NCBI GenBank assembly: GCA_910575075.1
Contig: CAJTCY010000002.1
Location: 158,563 to 222,562, forward strand
Origin: Lachnospiraceae bacterium
GTDB taxonomy: Bacteria; Bacillota; Clostridia; Lachnospirales; Lachnospiraceae
Length of the DNA: 64,000 nucleotides
Reading direction: 5' to 3'
The position numbers were made by a program, and so were the translations under genes. Positions 52,691 through 62,645 of this stretch are shown piece by piece; position 1 is the stretch's first letter; each line of letters starts with the position of its first letter. A model generated the notes under the pieces. That model was not told the DNA's origin, made no database searches, and saw only the letters and a list, made by a program, of their open reading frames with translations.

Positions 52691-53383
52691 ATGAAGCAGA
52701 TTTTAATTGTCGAGGACGACAGTTTTTTAAGTAAGATGTTGGCCTATAACCTGACCGCAGACGGCTACGGCGTGACTTCTGCCCTGAATGCCAGAACCGC
52801 AGCCGCAGCCATCCGCCAGCGGGAATTTGATTTAGTGCTGCTGGACATCAATCTGCCGGACGGCAACGGTTTTGAGCTGTGCAAGCTGATCAAGCCCCAG
52901 CACCCGGACACTATCGTAATTTTCCTAACCGCCAACGATCAGGAGAGCGACCAGATACGGGGCTATGAGGTGGGTGCGGTGGACTACATCACAAAGCCCT
53001 TTGTGATCGGGGCCTTGCAGCGGAAAATCAAAGCCATGTTCGCCATGCTGGAACACCACAAACCGGCTAAGGACATTTACGACGACGGGCGGCTGTTTCT
53101 GGACTTCTCGGAGCAGACGGCTTCCTTAAATGGCAAGCCCCTGACCCTATCCCCGATGGAGTACAAAATGCTGAACCTGTTCCGTAAAAATCCCCGGCAA
53201 GTGCTGACCCGTGGGCAGCTTTTGGAAAAGCTGTGGGATATAGACGAAAGGTTTGTGGACGAACACACCCTGACAACCTCCATCAGCCGGATTCGCGGCA
53301 AGATCGAATCCGACGGCGGCGCGCCCTACATCAAGACCGTTTACGGCATGGGCTATCAATGGACGGGAGGCGAGGCAAAATGA
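52691..53383 (+). CDS. OmpR-family response regulator (copy 2)
   Basis: The 230-residue protein has receiver plus winged helix and is nearly identical to 33743-34435 (phospho-Asp in LLDINLPDGNGF; IKTVYGMGYQW). It starts behind GGAAGTGAGGAT. The ACATTT-repeat promoter found ahead of copy 1 is missing here, and only a TATATC remains, so it may be read mainly from the permease gene upstream and have lost autoregulation. Confidence 0.9.
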   Translation: MKQILIVEDDSFLSKMLAYNLTADGYGVTSALNARTAAAAIRQREFDLVLLDINLPDGNGFELCKLIKPQHPDTIVIFLTANDQESDQIRGYEVGAVDYITKPFVIGALQRKIKAMFAMLEHHKPAKDIYDDGRLFLDFSEQTASLNGKPLTLSPMEYKMLNLFRKNPRQVLTRGQLLEKLWDIDERFVDEHTLTTSISRIRGKIESDGGAPYIKTVYGMGYQWTGGEAK

Positions 53384-54411
53384 AGTTTCAAAACCTCTCG
53401 GTAAAGCGGCTGTTTGGCCGGGTGGCAATAGGGCTTGCCCTCTCCATGTCCGGGATCACCATAGCCCTGTTTTTTGTGACGAAACAAATTGCGGTGCTGC
53501 TGACGGGCGGGGCGCTGCTGCTGTGCGCCCTTGTGGGGATTTTCGTACTGACGCAGGCGTTTGGAAAGCGGCTGTCACAGTTTACCGCTGACCTGTGCCA
53601 GACCTTAGACCACATGATCGCCGGGAATGAAGCGCCAAAACGCCCGGAGGACAGCGAAACCCAGCTTGCCAGAATCGGACACCGGCTGGCAAGGCTTTAC
53701 CAGATCATGCAGGAGAACCGCCGCCGGGTGGACGAGGAACGGCAGGAGTTACAGACCCTTGTATCAGATATTTCCCATCAGGTGAAAACGCCGGTAAGCA
53801 ATCTGAAAATGGCGACGGACACCCTGCTGGAAAAGCCTATGGCCGAGGCGGAGCGCACCGACTTTATCCGGGGAATCCGCAGCCAGACGGATAAGCTGGA
53901 CTTTCTCTTTCAGGCCCTTGTAAAAACCTCCCGGCTGGAAACAGGCGTGATCCAGTTGGACAAGAAACCGGGTCGCCTTTTTGATACTGTGGCGCAGGCT
54001 ATGAGTGGGATCGTGTATGCAGCGGAGAAAAAGGAAATCGCCGTGTCCGTGGATTGCCCGGAGGATTTGACCGTTTCCCATGACAGCAAGTGGACATCGG
54101 AAGCCCTCTTTAACCTGCTGGACAATGCGGTGAAGTACACCCCGGCAGGCGGGAAAATCGCTGTGTCGGTGGTGCTGTGGGAAATGTATGTGGAGATCAA
54201 AGTGACCGACACTGGCAAGGGCATTTCCGAAAGCAATCAGGCCGCCATCTTCCGGCGCTTTTATCGTGAGGAAGAAGTACACGAACAGCAGGGCGTGGGC
54301 ATTGGCCTATATCTGGCCCGCGAGATCGTAACGCGGCAGGGCGGCTATATCAAAGTGGTTTCGGAGCCGGGCAAGGGTTCGGAATTTTCCATTATGCTGC
54401 CTACAAAATAG
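53380..54411 (+). CDS. Sensor histidine kinase, VanS/BceS-like (copy 2)
   Basis: The 343-residue kinase has the same layout as 32715-33746: two adjacent membrane helices, phospho-His box VSDISHQVKTPVSNLKMATD, N and G boxes. The ATG overlaps the response regulator stop by 4 bp. The very short external loop suggests sensing through a partner permease. Confidence 0.9.
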   Translation: MKFQNLSVKRLFGRVAIGLALSMSGITIALFFVTKQIAVLLTGGALLLCALVGIFVLTQAFGKRLSQFTADLCQTLDHMIAGNEAPKRPEDSETQLARIGHRLARLYQIMQENRRRVDEERQELQTLVSDISHQVKTPVSNLKMATDTLLEKPMAEAERTDFIRGIRSQTDKLDFLFQALVKTSRLETGVIQLDKKPGRLFDTVAQAMSGIVYAAEKKEIAVSVDCPEDLTVSHDSKWTSEALFNLLDNAVKYTPAGGKIAVSVVLWEMYVEIKVTDTGKGISESNQAAIFRRFYREEEVHEQQGVGIGLYLAREIVTRQGGYIKVVSEPGKGSEFSIMLPTK

Positions 54412-54456
54412 AACGCGGCGGACGGCCATTTCCGGCTGCCCGCCGTAAATTTTTTT

Positions 54457-54482
54457 GAAATGTCCGAGCGCTGTAACATTTC
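54457..54482 (+). promoter_or_regulatory. GAAATGT-N12-ACATTTC inverted site, copy 2
   Basis: A 26-bp site with convergent half-sites, 35 bp before the ACATTT-repeat promoter D. Confidence 0.5.
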
Positions 54483-54517
54483 ACCCCGATTTTCAATGAA
54501 ATTTTTTGGCCGCTGTA

Positions 54518-54546
54518 ACATTTCGCGGACATTTGGGTTTTACAAT
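54518..54546 (+). promoter_or_regulatory. ACATTT-repeat promoter, site D
   Basis: ACATTT (54518-54523), N5, ACATTT (54529-54534), N6, TACAAT (54541-54546), ahead of large permease 2. Confidence 0.8.
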
Positions 54547-54576
54547 AGCTTTATCAAATATGGAGGTGATACAACT

Positions 54577-56964
54577 ATGACATGGCCTTTTGAAAACGAT
54601 ACAAGCGCCATTACAAAAAAGTTGGCAAAACGCAATGTATCTTCAAATCGTATTTTTTGCTTTTTTAATATTTTGACCATTGCGCTGGCAATTAGTTTGA
54701 TTGTGGGAATCTCCTTATTCCAACAAGGCAGCAAAATCAGCGAACAAAAGATTTTGAATCAAATGCAGCAAGTTACCATCGGAGGGCTTACAGCAGAACA
54801 GATAGAAATTCTGAAAAAAGAACCTGAACTTGAAGATATTGTACCCTATAAGCATAGTAATAGTTTTCTGATGGATGGGATCAAATTTGAAGCGGTTTAT
54901 ATGCCGACTGGTTTTGGAATTATAAAATCTTATGAATTAGTCAGTGGAACCCGTCCAGAACAGTACAATGAAATTGTAATTGATAAAAATGTTCAATTAG
55001 AGCTGGGCTATCAGCTAAATATAGGAGATACCATCACTTTACCAACGGCGGGGAGTAAAACAGAGGATTTCATCATTACTGGTTTTACTGATAATGTGGA
55101 AACAGGAACATTTTACTTTTATGTCTCCCCAGCGTATGCAGAACAGGGTGTGTTATTATCTGATATTCCATATAGTGCCTTGATTCGTGTAAATGGTGCC
55201 ACGGAAATGGGACTTATTGATTTTGAGAATACAGTATATCGTCTGGCTTTATCCCAAGACATAAGCAGGAACCAACTTTATTTTAATAGCAAATTCTGTT
55301 CCTCACTTATTAGTGGATCAGGAATGGGAGGTGTTCTTTTAGCTACTCTTTTTATTGCATTTTCAAGCGGAATTGTCATATACAGTGTGTTCTACCTTTC
55401 GGTATCAAATCAAGTGTCGCAGATTGGACAGCTCAAAACTATTGGCATGACAGAAAAACAGATTAAGCGGATGATTCGTAAAGAGGGGTATCGTTTCTGC
55501 CTGTTCGGAATACCTGCCGGTATTACAGTAGGTATCATATTTGCATATTTATTAGAGCCGAATGGGATAACGATTATCAATGCCATAGCCACAAGTATTT
55601 TTGCAATAATATTAGGCATTATCATCGTACAAATTTCCGTATACAAGCCCGCACAAATAGCTTCAAATATTTCCCCTATTGAAGCAACAAAATATGTTGG
55701 AAACGATCCAGAACTAAAAGAAAGTAGAGTGCGCAACAGGAAAAATCATATTCGTCTCTCACCGTATTCTTTAGCCGTATTGAGCGAAAAGCAGAATCGA
55801 AAAAAACACAATCTGACGATTGCCTCGCTTGCAATCGGCGGGATTTTATTTATGGTTGGAGCCACTTTTATATCATCATGGAATCCAGATTCCTTTGCGA
55901 GAATGGGGAATTTGGAAGATGGAGAATATTATATTACGATTAACCACAATACATTAGTCAACCCCAAACCGTATGGTATTTCGGAGTATCAAGTTGATAC
56001 GCCTTTTTCACAGGAACTCATGGAAGAATTGCAACAAATCCCGGAAGTTAAAGAGATTTATGCTACGGAGAGAACCGCAGCCATTATTGAGTATCACAAT
56101 GAACAATTAGAAATTCCCATTATTCCGATTACGCCTGATAATCAGAAGGAAATTTTGAAAACGCTTCCTGTTGATTGGACATACGAAACATTGGTGGAAC
56201 AAGACGCTATGGTTATATTGGGAACAAGCGTACAGAAAGAAGTCTATCATACTTGCCCGTCAATAGGAGAAAAAGTGACATTACGATGGTTTGATGGAAC
56301 TGAACACAGCATAGATGTTTTAATTGCCGGTACTTCCGAAAAAAGTATGAATGAGGGCTTTTATCTTCCAAAAGAAACCATAGAAAAGTTGTGGGGCGAT
56401 ATGGATTTAACAGCTTCCTTAACTTTGTCCGTACCTGAATATGAAAAAGTGGGTAAATCAGTAGAAAGCAAATTAAATAAAATACTGTCCCGACACCCTG
56501 ATTTGGTAATGGAAACCTTACAAGAGGTAAAAGCATCTTCGGCAAATACGATTCATAATACCAGCGTACAAGTTTATGGGGTATCTGCCTTTGTCATTAT
56601 GTTTAGCATTTTTAATCTGACAAACACCTTGATTAGTCGTATCAGTACAAGGAGAAAAGAATTTGGAATATTGGAGTCTATCGGTATGACAAAAAAACAG
56701 ATAAAGAAAATGCTGCTGCATGAAAGTGTCTTACTGATTATTCCATGCTTGATTATTACGGTTGTGGCAGGAACCTTGATGGGTTATTTGTTAGTACGGA
56801 TATTGTCTGCGAATGGATTAACTTATTTTCAATATGCTTTTCCTTTTATTCCATTACTGATTTACGGTGTCTGCTTAATAATAACACCTATTATAATTTC
56901 TGCTATCTGTCTAAAAATTCAATGCAGAAATTCGTTGGTGGAACGGATCAAAATGGCAGACTGA
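54577..56964 (+). CDS. Large FtsX-like permease 2 (MTWPFENDTS type)
   Basis: The 795-residue protein starts MTWPFENDTSAITKKLAKRN behind GGAGGTGATACAACT and ends NSLVERIKMAD. It has the same two-FtsX-domain plan as its three relatives (IGMTEKQIKRMIRKEGY in the first unit, IGMTKKQIKKMLLHES in the second). It is AT-richer than its neighbours in the first half. The two external domains differ strongly from the other permeases, suggesting different ligands. It lies directly after the kinase and has its own regulated promoter. Confidence 0.87.
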   Translation: MTWPFENDTSAITKKLAKRNVSSNRIFCFFNILTIALAISLIVGISLFQQGSKISEQKILNQMQQVTIGGLTAEQIEILKKEPELEDIVPYKHSNSFLMDGIKFEAVYMPTGFGIIKSYELVSGTRPEQYNEIVIDKNVQLELGYQLNIGDTITLPTAGSKTEDFIITGFTDNVETGTFYFYVSPAYAEQGVLLSDIPYSALIRVNGATEMGLIDFENTVYRLALSQDISRNQLYFNSKFCSSLISGSGMGGVLLATLFIAFSSGIVIYSVFYLSVSNQVSQIGQLKTIGMTEKQIKRMIRKEGYRFCLFGIPAGITVGIIFAYLLEPNGITIINAIATSIFAIILGIIIVQISVYKPAQIASNISPIEATKYVGNDPELKESRVRNRKNHIRLSPYSLAVLSEKQNRKKHNLTIASLAIGGILFMVGATFISSWNPDSFARMGNLEDGEYYITINHNTLVNPKPYGISEYQVDTPFSQELMEELQQIPEVKEIYATERTAAIIEYHNEQLEIPIIPITPDNQKEILKTLPVDWTYETLVEQDAMVILGTSVQKEVYHTCPSIGEKVTLRWFDGTEHSIDVLIAGTSEKSMNEGFYLPKETIEKLWGDMDLTASLTLSVPEYEKVGKSVESKLNKILSRHPDLVMETLQEVKASSANTIHNTSVQVYGVSAFVIMFSIFNLTNTLISRISTRRKEFGILESIGMTKKQIKKMLLHESVLLIIPCLIITVVAGTLMGYLLVRILSANGLTYFQYAFPFIPLLIYGVCLIITPIIISAICLKIQCRNSLVERIKMAD

Positions 56965-56968
56965 TTTT

Positions 56969-56994
56969 GAAATGTCCGAGCGTTGTAACATTTC
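56969..56994 (+). promoter_or_regulatory. GAAATGT-N12-ACATTTC inverted site, copy 3
   Basis: A 26-bp site like the other two, starting 5 bp after the permease stop and 37 bp before promoter E. Confidence 0.5.
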
Positions 56995-57030
56995 ACCCCG
57001 ATTTTCAATGAAATTTTTTGGGCCGCTGTA

Positions 57031-57059
57031 ACATTTCGCGGACATTTGGGTTTTACAAT
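57031..57059 (+). promoter_or_regulatory. ACATTT-repeat promoter, site E
   Basis: ACATTT (57031-57036), N5, ACATTT (57042-57047), N6, TACAAT (57054-57059), ahead of the ATPase. Confidence 0.8.
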
Positions 57060-57101
57060 ACCCTTATCAACAGGCAGAAAGCCTTGAAAGGAGTTTTGAA
57101 T

Positions 57102-57767
57102 ATGAGCATTTTACAGACGATTGACCTAAAAAAGCATTACGGTGCAGAGCCGAACATTACCCGCGCCCTTGACGGCGTGAACTTTTCCGTAGACGAGGGC
57201 GAATTTGTGGCCGTTGTGGGAACCTCCGGCAGCGGCAAGTCCACCCTGCTTCACATGATGGGTGGGCTGGACACTCCCACCAGCGGAACCGTGATTGTCC
57301 GTGGCGAAGAACTGGCAAAGAAGAATGACGAACAGCTCACCATCTTCCGCCGCCGCAACATCGGTTTTATCTTCCAGAACTATAACCTTGTTCCCATCCT
57401 GAATGTGTATGAGAACATCGTCCTGCCGGTGGAGCTGGACGGGGACACGGTGGATCAGAAATTTTTGGACGAGATCGTTCACCTGCTGGGGCTGGAAGAT
57501 AAATTGAAAAATATGCCGAACAATCTTTCCGGCGGCCAGCAGCAGCGTGTGGCGATTGCCCGCGCCCTAATTACCAAACCGGCTATCGTGCTGGCCGACG
57601 AGCCGACCGGCAACCTTGACAGCAAGACCAGCGCCGAGGTGCTGGGGCTTATCAAACGCACCAGCGCGGAGTTCCGGCAAACTGTCGTGATGATTACCCA
57701 CAACAATGACATTGCCCGCCTTGCAGATCGGATTGTCCGCATTGAGGACGGAAAGATTGTAGAGTAA
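57102..57767 (+). CDS. MacB/BceA-type ABC ATPase for the large permeases
   Basis: The 221-residue ATPase starts at 57102 (MSILQTIDLKKHYGAEPN) behind AAAGGAGTTTTGAAT. It has Walker A (GTSGSGKST), Q-loop FIFQNYNLVP, signature [12 protein letters not shown], Walker B ([12 protein letters not shown]) and H-loop (VVMITHNNDIA). It is the only ATPase for the four large FtsX permeases in this window and is 14 bp from permease 3. It has its own ACATTT-repeat promoter. Confidence 0.92.
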   Translation: MSILQTIDLKKHYGAEPNITRALDGVNFSVDEGEFVAVVGTSGSGKSTLLHMMGGLDTPTSGTVIVRGEELAKKNDEQLTIFRRRNIGFIFQNYNLVPILNVYENIVLPVELDGDTVDQKFLDEIVHLLGLEDKLKNMPNNLSGGQQQRVAIARALITKPAIVLADEPTGNLDSKTSAEVLGLIKRTSAEFRQTVVMITHNNDIARLADRIVRIEDGKIVE

Positions 57768-57781
57768 GGAGGTGGCAGGCT

Positions 57782-60160
57782 ATGACATGGCCTTTTGAGA
57801 ATGATACCAGCGCCATTACAAAGAAGCTGGCAAAGAAAAGTTTGCAAAGCGAGAAGCGCCGGAATCTGATGGTGGTGATCGCCGTTGCGCTGGCGGCGTT
57901 TCTGATCTGCTTTACGGGAATTGTGTCTACTTCCCTGACACAAATGCAGCGCAATCAGGTTGTCGATACTTATGAGGCGGTTTGGCTGGGTGTAGAGGAA
58001 AACGACATTGAAACCCTGAAAGGAGTGCCGGAGTTTGAGCGCGTAGGCGGCTACTATCTGCTGGGTGAGGAACTTTCAGAACAGGGCTATCATGCCTCTT
58101 ATGTATATAATGACGCAGAAATGATGGAGATTGGGCGCGACCAAATGAAGCTATTGGAGGGGAATCTGCCCCAAAAGGCAAATGAAGTTGTCGTAAGCGA
58201 ATACTTTCTTTCCACCTATGGACACAATGCCAAGATCGGGGACACTGTGACCTTAGATACAGAGAGTTTTCATGGCGATTATGTCGTTACCGGCATTCTG
58301 GACAGCGTAAATGAAAAAGAAGCGAATACCTGTGCCATCATTCTTTCCAAAGCTGCCCTGAAAGAATGGGATGGGTTTAACCCCGCTGGGTATCGCGCCT
58401 ATGCCCATTTCAAAAACAGCGTTCAGTTGGACGAAGAACTGATGACCTCTTATTGCAGGGAGGTTGCGGAGGAATATCAGCTTTCTATGCCCAAAATGAA
58501 CAGCAAATATTTTGCTTATGCTTCTAAATCCTTTGATTTTTTACCGATTGTTGGTGTGATTGCTATTGTTCTGATCGGCGGCTATATTGTGATCCAGAGT
58601 ATCTTCCGTATCTCCATCAATGACAAAATCCAGAGCTACGGGCAGCTTCGGACGATTGGCGCGACGCCAAAGCAAATCAAGCGGATTGTAAAACAGGAGG
58701 GACACAAACTCGGCAGTATCGGGATTCTGATTGGTACAGTGCTGGGCGTATGCGGCGGTTTTCTCCTGTTTTCCAAGGGATTTAACGCTGTTTCCTATGT
58801 GACAACGGTTATTTTGACACTCATAAGCAGTTGGATCATGGTATCTGTTTCCATCCGTAAGCCAGTAAAGATTGCAGCAGGGATTTCCCCGATTGAAGCC
58901 GTCCGTTTTACCCCGGCGCAAAAGGACATCCGCAGTCGGAAAAAGAATATTAAGCTCAATCCTGTTTCAATGGGAATTGCGAATTTTAAGCGTGACCGCA
59001 AAAAGACAATCTCTATTATAGCGTCTTTGAGTTTGGGTGGAATTATCCTGCTTGTGGTATCCTCCGTTGTTTTGCTGCGCTCCCCAGAGACGCTTGCAAG
59101 ACAGTTTTTCCCAGACGGTGACTATAAAATTTATTTGGATTCCGAAGTAACAGAAGAAAAAACTATGGCAGCGGGAAATCCTTTGAATGAGGAATTAAAG
59201 CAGGAAATCTTATCTATTGATGGCATTACTGATATAATTCCAAGCAGGCAATCTCTCCATGCAACTTATAAAACGGAGATTCATCAAGCTGGTGGTATGT
59301 GTGATATGCTGACCGACCAGAATTATGCGACCGTTGAAGCAGCTCTGACAGCGGGAACCATGCCAACAGATTCTCGTAGTATTGTAATTGACTATAATGT
59401 GGTAAAGAAGAATGAAGATATGGGGGTTGGCTCAATGGTTGAAATTTCTTTTGGAGAGGGACAGCCATCTGTTTCTGTTACTATATCGGGGTTATATGCT
59501 CCCGCAAAGGCATATTCAGGACATGGCAGGATGCACTTAGATGGAGCGACTCTTTTTGCACCAGAAGCGTTGTTCCATGAACTGCACCCGGAAATCGCTT
59601 CTTTCGATTATTCATGGAGCATCGTGAACGACCCGAAAAAAACGGACTATGTGGGGGCTGAATTGAAAAATATTGTTGCCAGCCATAGTAATATTGCCTT
59701 AGATGAAATCAATACAGTGATTGAATATGAAGAAATGACAAATTCCTTTGCATTTGGCAGCATGGAGGTACTTTCATGGCTGGTATTCCTCTTTGGCGTT
59801 ATCAACCTGATTAACACGACACTCTCTAACCAGATAGCCCGAAAGCAAGAAAACAGTGTTTTGCGTTCCATCGGTCTGACCCAAAAGCAGCTATGTAAAA
59901 TGAACATCTGCGAGGGGCTGTGCTATGCGCTCTTTGCAACATTGGCGACGCTGATCGTTGGGCTTCCGGCTTCCATCTTTGCTTGCAGAAAAATGAGCAT
60001 AGGTGCTTTTGCAGGAAATGTAGTACCTTACAAATTCCCTGTTTTGGAAATGGGCCTGTTCATTCTGGTGTTGTTCGGAATGGAGATAATCTTGTCTGTA
60101 TGGACAATTCGCAGACAGAAAAAGCAATCCCTGATTGAACAAATGCGGGCGATGGAATAA
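57782..60160 (+). CDS. Large FtsX-like permease 3 (MTWPFENDTS type)
   Basis: The 792-residue protein starts MTWPFENDTSAITKKLAKKS behind GGAGGTGGCAGGCT and ends QSLIEQMRAME. Its FtsX units have IGATPKQIKRIVKQEGHK and IGLTQKQLCKMNICEG. It directly follows the ATPase, so this is the permease with the closest ATPase link. After its stop the bases GCGTATAAAATTTGGAGGAATT repeat the leader of the DUF3267-like gene at 62.6 kb, perhaps a trace of a deleted copy. Confidence 0.9.
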   Translation: MTWPFENDTSAITKKLAKKSLQSEKRRNLMVVIAVALAAFLICFTGIVSTSLTQMQRNQVVDTYEAVWLGVEENDIETLKGVPEFERVGGYYLLGEELSEQGYHASYVYNDAEMMEIGRDQMKLLEGNLPQKANEVVVSEYFLSTYGHNAKIGDTVTLDTESFHGDYVVTGILDSVNEKEANTCAIILSKAALKEWDGFNPAGYRAYAHFKNSVQLDEELMTSYCREVAEEYQLSMPKMNSKYFAYASKSFDFLPIVGVIAIVLIGGYIVIQSIFRISINDKIQSYGQLRTIGATPKQIKRIVKQEGHKLGSIGILIGTVLGVCGGFLLFSKGFNAVSYVTTVILTLISSWIMVSVSIRKPVKIAAGISPIEAVRFTPAQKDIRSRKKNIKLNPVSMGIANFKRDRKKTISIIASLSLGGIILLVVSSVVLLRSPETLARQFFPDGDYKIYLDSEVTEEKTMAAGNPLNEELKQEILSIDGITDIIPSRQSLHATYKTEIHQAGGMCDMLTDQNYATVEAALTAGTMPTDSRSIVIDYNVVKKNEDMGVGSMVEISFGEGQPSVSVTISGLYAPAKAYSGHGRMHLDGATLFAPEALFHELHPEIASFDYSWSIVNDPKKTDYVGAELKNIVASHSNIALDEINTVIEYEEMTNSFAFGSMEVLSWLVFLFGVINLINTTLSNQIARKQENSVLRSIGLTQKQLCKMNICEGLCYALFATLATLIVGLPASIFACRKMSIGAFAGNVVPYKFPVLEMGLFILVLFGMEIILSVWTIRRQKKQSLIEQMRAME

Positions 60161-60234
60161 GCGTATAAAATTTGGAGGAATTTTGTAGTTTTTGAGAAAT
60201 CGGAACAAATTGTGGAATAAGGAGGTGGCAGGCT

Positions 60235-62619
60235 ATGACTTGGCCTTTTGAAAATGATACCAGTGGCATAGTAAAGCGCATATCAAATCGCAGTATATCG
60301 GCGAATCGAAAAAGAAATATCTTTATAGTTTTGACGATTGCACTTGCCAGCGCATTGCTGTCTGCTATTGTCCTCTATGGCTTTGGGGTTATGCAGGAAA
60401 CGCAGAACCGCAACCAAAAAACAGCGCAGATTATGTATCATGCGATTTCTGAGGAGCAGGGACAGGAACTATACAAGCAAGAAGAAATTGCGTGGGTTGG
60501 GGAATTTTTTAACGCATTTTCTGAACAGGTAAACCATTCAACCGTGAATTTTACTTATGCAAATGCAGATATGCTAACATCCCAAAGTATGCCCTATTCG
60601 GGAGATTTACCAGCTTCGGAGAATGAAATTGTAGTACAGGAATCCTTTTTGGATAGTTTGGGCTATTCAAATGAATTGGGACAGACAATTCAAATCCCCT
60701 TTTCTGACGGCACTACCCATGATTTCAAATTGACGGGAATCTTAAATGTGAAAACCGGCGATATTGGACGCTATACAGCTATTATATCGAAAGAATTAGT
60801 AAGACAGCAGTATGGCGACGAGGGCATGATTGATTTTTACATTGGGCTGAAAGGCGCTCAAAATATGAGCGAGGAAGAAGCCGCCAACTATGCAAATACT
60901 CTGGCACAGCAATTAGAAATTTCCGATGATAATGTGATTGTCCGTTCCACTTATTTCAACTTAAAGGACGAAAATCGTGGAAGTGATATGCTGTTCTACT
61001 TCTTGATCGGTTTTATAACTTTCATTGGTTCCGGCATTGTGATCTATTCGATTTTTTATATTTCAGTAGCAAGCAGTATCCGTAACTATGGACAGCTTCG
61101 CACAATCGGAACAACAAAACGACAGATCAAAAAGATGGTTTACCGCGAGGGAAAATTACTTGCTGCCATTGCTATCCCGATTGGTCTGGTTATTGGAAAT
61201 GTGATTGGGTACTTTCTGGTTCCTGCCGGTTGGTACTGGCTGACTGCTTTATGTGTGACGGCCGGGGTTGGCCTTTTTGCATTTATTATTGTGATGATTG
61301 CTATTCATACTCCTGTAAAAAGAGCTGCGGCAGTATCTCCGCTGGAAGCATTGCGATATTCCGATTATCAGGGGAAAATGAAAGAAAGTTCCGTGTTGCA
61401 CCGTAAAATAACGCCTGCTTCACTTGCTAAAATGAATCTGTCCAGACAAAAGGTAAAGTCCACTTTAACAATACTTTCTCTTTCACTCGGCGGAGTATTG
61501 GTTGTATTGATTTCGACAATGTTAGTTTCCTATGATGGCGTTTCAGAGGCGCGAGGCAGGGCTTTTCCTGTCGGTGAATTTAACATCCAGCTCAACGCAA
61601 ATCAATCGTGGGACACTGCCGGTATTTCTTTGTCTGGATTACAGCAAAAGAATTTTCTAAATGCCGATTTTGTAAATGCAGTAGAATCTATTGATGGCGT
61701 TACAGAAATCAAGCGCTGGTATTACACAGACGCAGAATATCTTGTAAATGGCAATTCTGGAAAATGGATTCAGGGCTTTTGCCGGGATGAGCAGCAGAAT
61801 TTGGAGAAAGAGCGAATTGCGGGAACAATTGATTATGATGAACTGGTGGCAGGCAATGGAATTGTCTTGCTTCAAGAGCGTGCCGATCTCTATGATATTG
61901 AGGCTTCGTTGGGTGATACCGTCGAAGTGGACTATAAAACCGAATCCGGGCAAATTCGCACAAAGACCTATACAGTCATGGGCATTGTAAACGAATATTC
62001 TTACTCCGGCTTCTCAAAGTGCTTTACGCTTCCAGAGCAGCTTATGAATGAAGCGACCGGGATAGATTGCACAGGTACGATTTCCGTAATTACCGATATG
62101 GAAAAATTTGATACGGTTGAAGCCGCATTAAATCAACGGATAGACGGAAATAGCGATTTGGTTATGGAAACCATAAAAGAAAGTATCACTTATTATAGCG
62201 GGCTTCAACAATTTTCTTTCGGGGTAATGTTGATCGTGGCTGTTATTGTTGTATGCTTTTCTTTCATCAACCTTGTCAATACGACAATCACAAACTTTCT
62301 GTCCCGCAGGCAGGAAATTGGAATGTTACAGGCGATTGGTTTGAGTAAAAAGCAACTGATCAAAATGCTGTGTTATGAGGGATCGATTTATTCAGTTTTT
62401 GCTACGCTTGTAACAGTGGTTTTGGGAACTGGATTGGGCTTCCTATCCGTACAGGTAGTTGTGAAAACGATGAATCCATACTTTTATTATTCATTTCCGT
62501 GGCTGATCGTATTGATATATTTAGCAATCCTGCTGATTGTGCAGTTTACCTTGATTTCTTACACAACTGGAAATCTGAAAAAGCAATCTCTTGTTGAGCA
62601 AATCAGGGAAATGGAATAA
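60235..62619 (+). CDS. Large FtsX-like permease 4 (MTWPFENDTS type)
   Basis: The 794-residue protein starts MTWPFENDTSGIVKRISNRS behind GGAGGTGGCAGGCT, the same leader as permease 3, and ends QSLVEQIREME. It has two FtsX units (IGTTKRQIKKMVYREGK; IGLSKKQLIKMLCYEG). It is probably cotranscribed with the ATPase and permease 3. The external domains are again unlike those of the others. Confidence 0.9.
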   Translation: MTWPFENDTSGIVKRISNRSISANRKRNIFIVLTIALASALLSAIVLYGFGVMQETQNRNQKTAQIMYHAISEEQGQELYKQEEIAWVGEFFNAFSEQVNHSTVNFTYANADMLTSQSMPYSGDLPASENEIVVQESFLDSLGYSNELGQTIQIPFSDGTTHDFKLTGILNVKTGDIGRYTAIISKELVRQQYGDEGMIDFYIGLKGAQNMSEEEAANYANTLAQQLEISDDNVIVRSTYFNLKDENRGSDMLFYFLIGFITFIGSGIVIYSIFYISVASSIRNYGQLRTIGTTKRQIKKMVYREGKLLAAIAIPIGLVIGNVIGYFLVPAGWYWLTALCVTAGVGLFAFIIVMIAIHTPVKRAAAVSPLEALRYSDYQGKMKESSVLHRKITPASLAKMNLSRQKVKSTLTILSLSLGGVLVVLISTMLVSYDGVSEARGRAFPVGEFNIQLNANQSWDTAGISLSGLQQKNFLNADFVNAVESIDGVTEIKRWYYTDAEYLVNGNSGKWIQGFCRDEQQNLEKERIAGTIDYDELVAGNGIVLLQERADLYDIEASLGDTVEVDYKTESGQIRTKTYTVMGIVNEYSYSGFSKCFTLPEQLMNEATGIDCTGTISVITDMEKFDTVEAALNQRIDGNSDLVMETIKESITYYSGLQQFSFGVMLIVAVIVVCFSFINLVNTTITNFLSRRQEIGMLQAIGLSKKQLIKMLCYEGSIYSVFATLVTVVLGTGLGFLSVQVVVKTMNPYFYYSFPWLIVLIYLAILLIVQFTLISYTTGNLKKQSLVEQIREME

Positions 62620-62645
62620 GCGTATAAAATTTGGAGGAATTATCT

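Larger units (their letters stand above)
52648..54505 (+). repeat. Inner inverted repeat, right copy
   Basis: Inverted copy of 32621-34478; see that entry. The upstream end stops just before the ACATTT repeats present in the left copy. Confidence 0.9.

Noticed and set aside
54460..54576. 39-codon extension of large permease 2 (and the like for permease 1 and the ATPase)
   Set aside because: These extensions translate the ACATTT-repeat promoters; the MTWPFENDTS start with GGAGGTGAT is conserved in all copies.
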